Part shown: piece after piece, positions 34,869 through 38,126 of the stretch
How the letters are laid out: each line of letters starts with the position of its first letter
Position numbering within the stretch: position 1 is the stretch's first letter
The notes under the pieces: model-generated
Database searches by the model: none
The model's input: the letters and a program-made list of their open reading frames with translations, nothing else
Told to the model about the DNA's origin: nothing
Source of the DNA: Acidobacteriaceae bacterium
GTDB taxonomy: Bacteria; Acidobacteriota; Terriglobia; Terriglobales; Acidobacteriaceae
NCBI GenBank assembly: GCA_030039035.1
Contig: JASHQQ010000390.1
Span: 1 to 38,126 of the forward strand
Reading direction: 5' to 3'
DNA length: 38,126 bases
Translations under genes and position numbers: made by a program

Positions 34869-36119
34869 ATGAAGTTGAGCAAACCCAGCCAGTTGTTTCT
34901 GGTCTCCATGGCAGGCCTTCTGGCGGCGACTCTGTTCTCCGCCTGCCAGATCGTAACGATCGATACTCTCTACCTGGCCAGTTCGGCGGGACCGGGTAAT
35001 TCGAGTGGACTGGTCGATGTTTTTGACGTGGATTCGGAGACAGGTGCGCTGCGGCCGGGCGCGTCAACGGTCTCGTCGGGCGGCGACTCGCCGGTGGCAC
35101 TGGCCGTCAGCTCGAGTTTTCTGAACCTGTACGTTGCCAACCAGGCGAGCAACAACATCGTCCACTTCTCGATTGGCTATAGCGGAGCTTTGACCAAGGC
35201 GGATTCGGTCAGCCTGAGCGGCGTGGGCTCCAACCCGGTTTCGATCGCCGTCAACAATGCGGGGACGCGGCTCTACGTGGTCTCGGGCGATCTGCCCGGC
35301 AACGTTCCCGGCGCCGAATTGGCGGTGTTTCCACTGGATTCGAGCGGCGCAATCGGCTCGCCGCTGGCGAACGGTTCGACGCACGACTGGCCGCTGACGC
35401 TGCCCACCAACCCCTCGGATCTGATCGTTCCCACGGGCGTAACGGCGATTGCCAGCAACAACGCGGTCTATGTCACAGCCTACGACCAATCGGCCTACAA
35501 TCCGGGCGGAGTTGCGACCAGCACGGCAAATCCCGGCTGGGTTTTCGGCTTTCAGGCCAGCACGAGCGGATCCGTTTCCGCGGCTCCCGGCAGCCCGTTC
35601 GAGGCGGGCGTGAAGCCGACCGGAGTCGCCGCCGATCCCACCAATCGCTTTGTCTACGTCACCGATTACGCGTCGAACGAGCTGATCGGTTACTCCATCG
35701 AGTCGCGTTACGCGCTCAACTTTCTGCTCAACGGACCATTCAAGACCGGCAACGAGCCGCAGGCCGTGACGATCGATCAGCGCGGCAAATACATCTACGT
35801 TGCCAATGCCCTCGACTCCTCGGTCTCCGCCTACGATATCGACCTTTCCACAGGCACGCCGTCGGCTGCCATCAATGTGACCGGCTCGCAAACCAACTCC
35901 ACCGACGCGCAGCCGGTATCGATCATAGTCGACGCTGCGCTCGGTCGCTTTGTCTACACTGCCAACCATCTGGGCAATTCGATCTCGGGCTTTCAGCTCA
36001 ATCCGAACACGGGCGCGCTTTCTCCTACGCTGAATACGCCGTATCCGTCCAGCGCCAGTCCGACTGCGGTGATTACGGTTCCGCACGGCAGCCACTCGAC
36101 GGAATCGGTCACACCGTAG
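34869..36119 (+). CDS. Beta-propeller lipoprotein, copy 3
   Basis: The protein has 416 residues and is the third tandem propeller lipoprotein. The lipobox is LFSAC with Cys26. Blades read NLYVANQASNNIV, RLYVVSGD, FVYVTDYASNELI, YIYVANALDSSV and FVYTANHLGNSI, with the recurring hydrophobic-YVAN-turn-hydrophobic pattern. The C-x5-C loop of copies 1 and 2 is absent (DLPGNVPGAELAVF stands in its place). AAGGA precedes the ATG. It lies 70 bp after copy 2 and is convergent with the ABC transporter operon. Function unknown; surface binding or scaffolding is inferred. Confidence 0.8.
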   Translation: MKLSKPSQLFLVSMAGLLAATLFSACQIVTIDTLYLASSAGPGNSSGLVDVFDVDSETGALRPGASTVSSGGDSPVALAVSSSFLNLYVANQASNNIVHFSIGYSGALTKADSVSLSGVGSNPVSIAVNNAGTRLYVVSGDLPGNVPGAELAVFPLDSSGAIGSPLANGSTHDWPLTLPTNPSDLIVPTGVTAIASNNAVYVTAYDQSAYNPGGVATSTANPGWVFGFQASTSGSVSAAPGSPFEAGVKPTGVAADPTNRFVYVTDYASNELIGYSIESRYALNFLLNGPFKTGNEPQAVTIDQRGKYIYVANALDSSVSAYDIDLSTGTPSAAINVTGSQTNSTDAQPVSIIVDAALGRFVYTANHLGNSISGFQLNPNTGALSPTLNTPYPSSASPTAVITVPHGSHSTESVTP

Positions 36120-36169
36120 AGCCGATCAGAACTCCTGTCGGCAATTCGGACCCGCGATTGACAATCCTT

Positions 36170-36184
36170 GGGTTGCCCCAACCC
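36170..36184. terminator. Small hairpin between convergent genes, doubtful terminator
   Basis: GGGTTG-CCC-CAACCC lies between the stop codons of propeller copy 3 and the binding-protein gene. It is the only stem in the 101-bp gap, but no T-run follows on either strand. Confidence 0.25.
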
Positions 36185-36220
36185 TGGAATCATCGGGTTG
36201 AGGATGATTCGGGGATGGAA

Positions 36221-37102
36221 TCAGAGTCCTTTCGCCCGCCGAAAATCCCGCACCACCCCCGCCGGGTCGCGATGCTGGCCATCGACGGCTTCATTCATCG
36301 CCCGCATATCGTCGGCAGTGATCCTGCCGGCCAGCGCGTCCAGCGCCGCCTGAATCTTCGGCCAGCGCTGCAGCGCTTCGTCGCGCACCAGCGGAACCGC
36401 CTGGTAGGGTGGAAAGTAGCGCCGGTCGTCCTGGAGCATCGTCAGCCCCAGCGCCTGGATCGGCCCGTCCGTCGAATTGGCCGCGATCATGTCCACCTGG
36501 TGCGCTTCGAGCGCGCGATAGAGCAGCCCCAGGTCCATGGTTCGCGGCGGCGCGGCGAACTTGAGACCATATGCCGCGCTCAGGCCGGGCAACCCGTCGG
36601 GCCGCTGCTCGAACTCGTATCCCACGCCCAGCCGCCACTGCGGCGTGTACTGCGCGGCCTGGCTGAGCGTGGTCAGGTGCAGCCGCCGCGCATCCTCGCC
36701 GCGGATGACCATGGCGAAGGTGTTCTCGAAGCCCAGCGGCGGTCCGACGGTGACGCGATACCGCGATGCATAGAGCTGCCGGACCGTATCGAGCACCAAT
36801 TGCGGATCGCGGCTCACCGGCTGCTTCAGAATCGCCGTCAGCGCCGTTCCCGTGTACTCGACATATCCATCGATGCGCCCGGCGACCAGCGCCTGCTGGC
36901 AGATGTAACTCCCCGCCAGATAAAAGCGCCGCTCGACCTCGAGCCCGGTCTTCGCCTCGATCTCCTGCGCCAGCAACTCGCCGAGGACGACCTGTTCGGT
37001 GAAATTCTTCGCGCCGATGATGGGATGATTCGCGCGCGGAGGCGCGCAGGAAGTGAAAATGCAAAGAGCCGCCGCCGCGCCTGCAAGAAGCCCGCGCGTC
37101 AT
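36221..37102 (-). CDS. Quaternary-amine ABC importer, substrate-binding lipoprotein
   Basis: The protein has 293 residues. The lipobox is FTSC with Cys19. It opens with IGAKNFTEQVVLGELLAQ, the signature of OpuAC/OsmF-type binding proteins for glycine betaine, choline and related osmolytes. Further family blocks are GRIDGYVEYTGTAL, GFENTFAMVIRGEDA, MDLGLLYRALEAHQVDMIAAN and LQDDRRYFPPYQAVPLVR. It delivers the ligand to the membrane complex from the periplasmic side. Its ATG overlaps the stop of the permease gene (ATGA at 37099-37102), so the genes are translationally coupled. The ligand among quaternary amines cannot be fixed from the sequence. Confidence 0.92.
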   Translation of the reverse strand: MTRGLLAGAAAALCIFTSCAPPRANHPIIGAKNFTEQVVLGELLAQEIEAKTGLEVERRFYLAGSYICQQALVAGRIDGYVEYTGTALTAILKQPVSRDPQLVLDTVRQLYASRYRVTVGPPLGFENTFAMVIRGEDARRLHLTTLSQAAQYTPQWRLGVGYEFEQRPDGLPGLSAAYGLKFAAPPRTMDLGLLYRALEAHQVDMIAANSTDGPIQALGLTMLQDDRRYFPPYQAVPLVRDEALQRWPKIQAALDALAGRITADDMRAMNEAVDGQHRDPAGVVRDFRRAKGL

Positions 37103-37742
37103 GCCGTCCGAACCTTGAACCAGCGCTCGAGCAAGCCCAATGCGCCGTCTGCGATGAGCGCCAGTACGGCTGCCGGAATCGCCCCGGCCAGCACCAGCCG
37201 GTTATCGACCGACGCGACGCCACGAAAAATCAGCTCGCCCAGCCCGCCTGCGCCCACCGCGGCCGCTATCGTCGCGATGCCCACGCAGGTCACGGTTGCG
37301 GTGCGCAGACCGGCGAGGATGAACGATGCAGCCAGCGGCAGTTCCACCTTGAAGAGCCGCTGCGTCCCGGTCAATCCGAGGGCGAGAGCCACTTCAATTA
37401 CGGCCCGATCGATGCCCTGGATTCCCGCATAGGTATTTCTCAGGATGGGCAGCAGCGCGTACGCAATCAGGGCGACAATTGCAATCCTGGCCGCGCGCTC
37501 GCCCAGCCAAGGCAATGGAAGCAGAAAGCCGAACATGGCCAGCGAGGGGATGGTCTGCAGGATGTTGGCGACACCGATGACCGGCTGCGCCCAGCGCGTC
37601 GCGCGCGTGAGCCAAATACCCACAGGGATGGCGATGGCCGCGGCGAAGAGCATCGCCGCTGCGGTGAGCCAGAGATGCTCGACCGTCAGCTCGGCGATCT
37701 CGCTGCCATATTGCGAGAGGAAGCTCGTGCTCGCGCCTGCAT

Positions 37743-37746
<4 letters not shown>
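37099..37746 (-). CDS. Quaternary-amine ABC importer, permease
   Basis: The protein has 215 residues with about five membrane segments, such as [37 protein letters not shown] and [20 protein letters not shown]. The EAA-type loop for ATPase contact lies near [19 protein letters not shown], and [23 protein letters not shown] sequence ([13 protein letters not shown]) follows. This matches OpuCB/YehW-type permeases. Its start overlaps the ATPase stop (ATGA at 37743-37746) and its stop overlaps the binding-protein start. Many such systems have two permeases; only one is seen here, so the complex may be a homodimer or a second gene lies outside the window. Confidence 0.92.

Positions 37747-38126
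<380 letters not shown>

Overview
The window looks like a chromosomal segment of a high-GC, Gram-negative member of the Acidobacteriota (Terriglobia / Acidobacteriaceae-like). This is inferred from several things: a protein with the VWFA-related domain typical of Acidobacteria, many exported proteins with Sec, Tat or lipoprotein signals, serial beta-propeller lipoproteins, POTRA and beta-barrel outer-membrane type proteins, and clear Shine-Dalgarno sites. I see no rRNA, tRNA, CRISPR array, transposase, integrase or phage gene. Most long frames opposite the genes are GC-driven shadows.

Region 1 (1-13.1 kb) is rich in sugar-nucleotide and envelope-polysaccharide genes. It holds the N-terminal part of a phosphohexomutase, a BON/glycine-zipper envelope protein, an AhpD-like protein, a secreted clan GH-A glycosidase with three Ig-like repeats, a divergent GT26 glycosyltransferase, a close homologue of plant GDP-mannose 3,5-epimerase, a small outer-membrane protein, an HD-domain protein, ManA, UDP-glucose dehydrogenase and UDP-glucuronate decarboxylase. 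Together these could supply mannose-1-P, GDP-L-galactose (or GDP-L-gulose), UDP-GlcA and UDP-xylose for an exopolysaccharide.

Region 2 (13.3-21.9 kb) is the least explained part. Five consecutive co-directional genes encode exported proteins. Three share one unrecognised module, and the first of these is fused to a VWFA-related domain. The next two are POTRA-repeat proteins (five and four units) with no beta-barrel. A YetF/DUF421 membrane protein follows. This is my best candidate for an undescribed envelope system.

Region 3 (22.0-31.8 kb) is mixed: a Sel1-repeat protein, GMP synthase (GTG start), an exported single-chain aspartic protease with two DTG motifs, a Tat-exported oxalate-decarboxylase-like bicupin with an altered active-site lid, an exported amidohydrolase and an M13 metallopeptidase.

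Region 4 (32.1-36.1 kb) is a tandem array of three beta-propeller lipoproteins, each with its lipobox cysteine at residue 26. Region 5 (36.2 kb to the end) is an ABC importer operon for quaternary amines (ATPase, permease, binding lipoprotein, with ATGA overlaps) entering from the right edge.

Functions rest on motifs read by eye. No database search or structure prediction was run.
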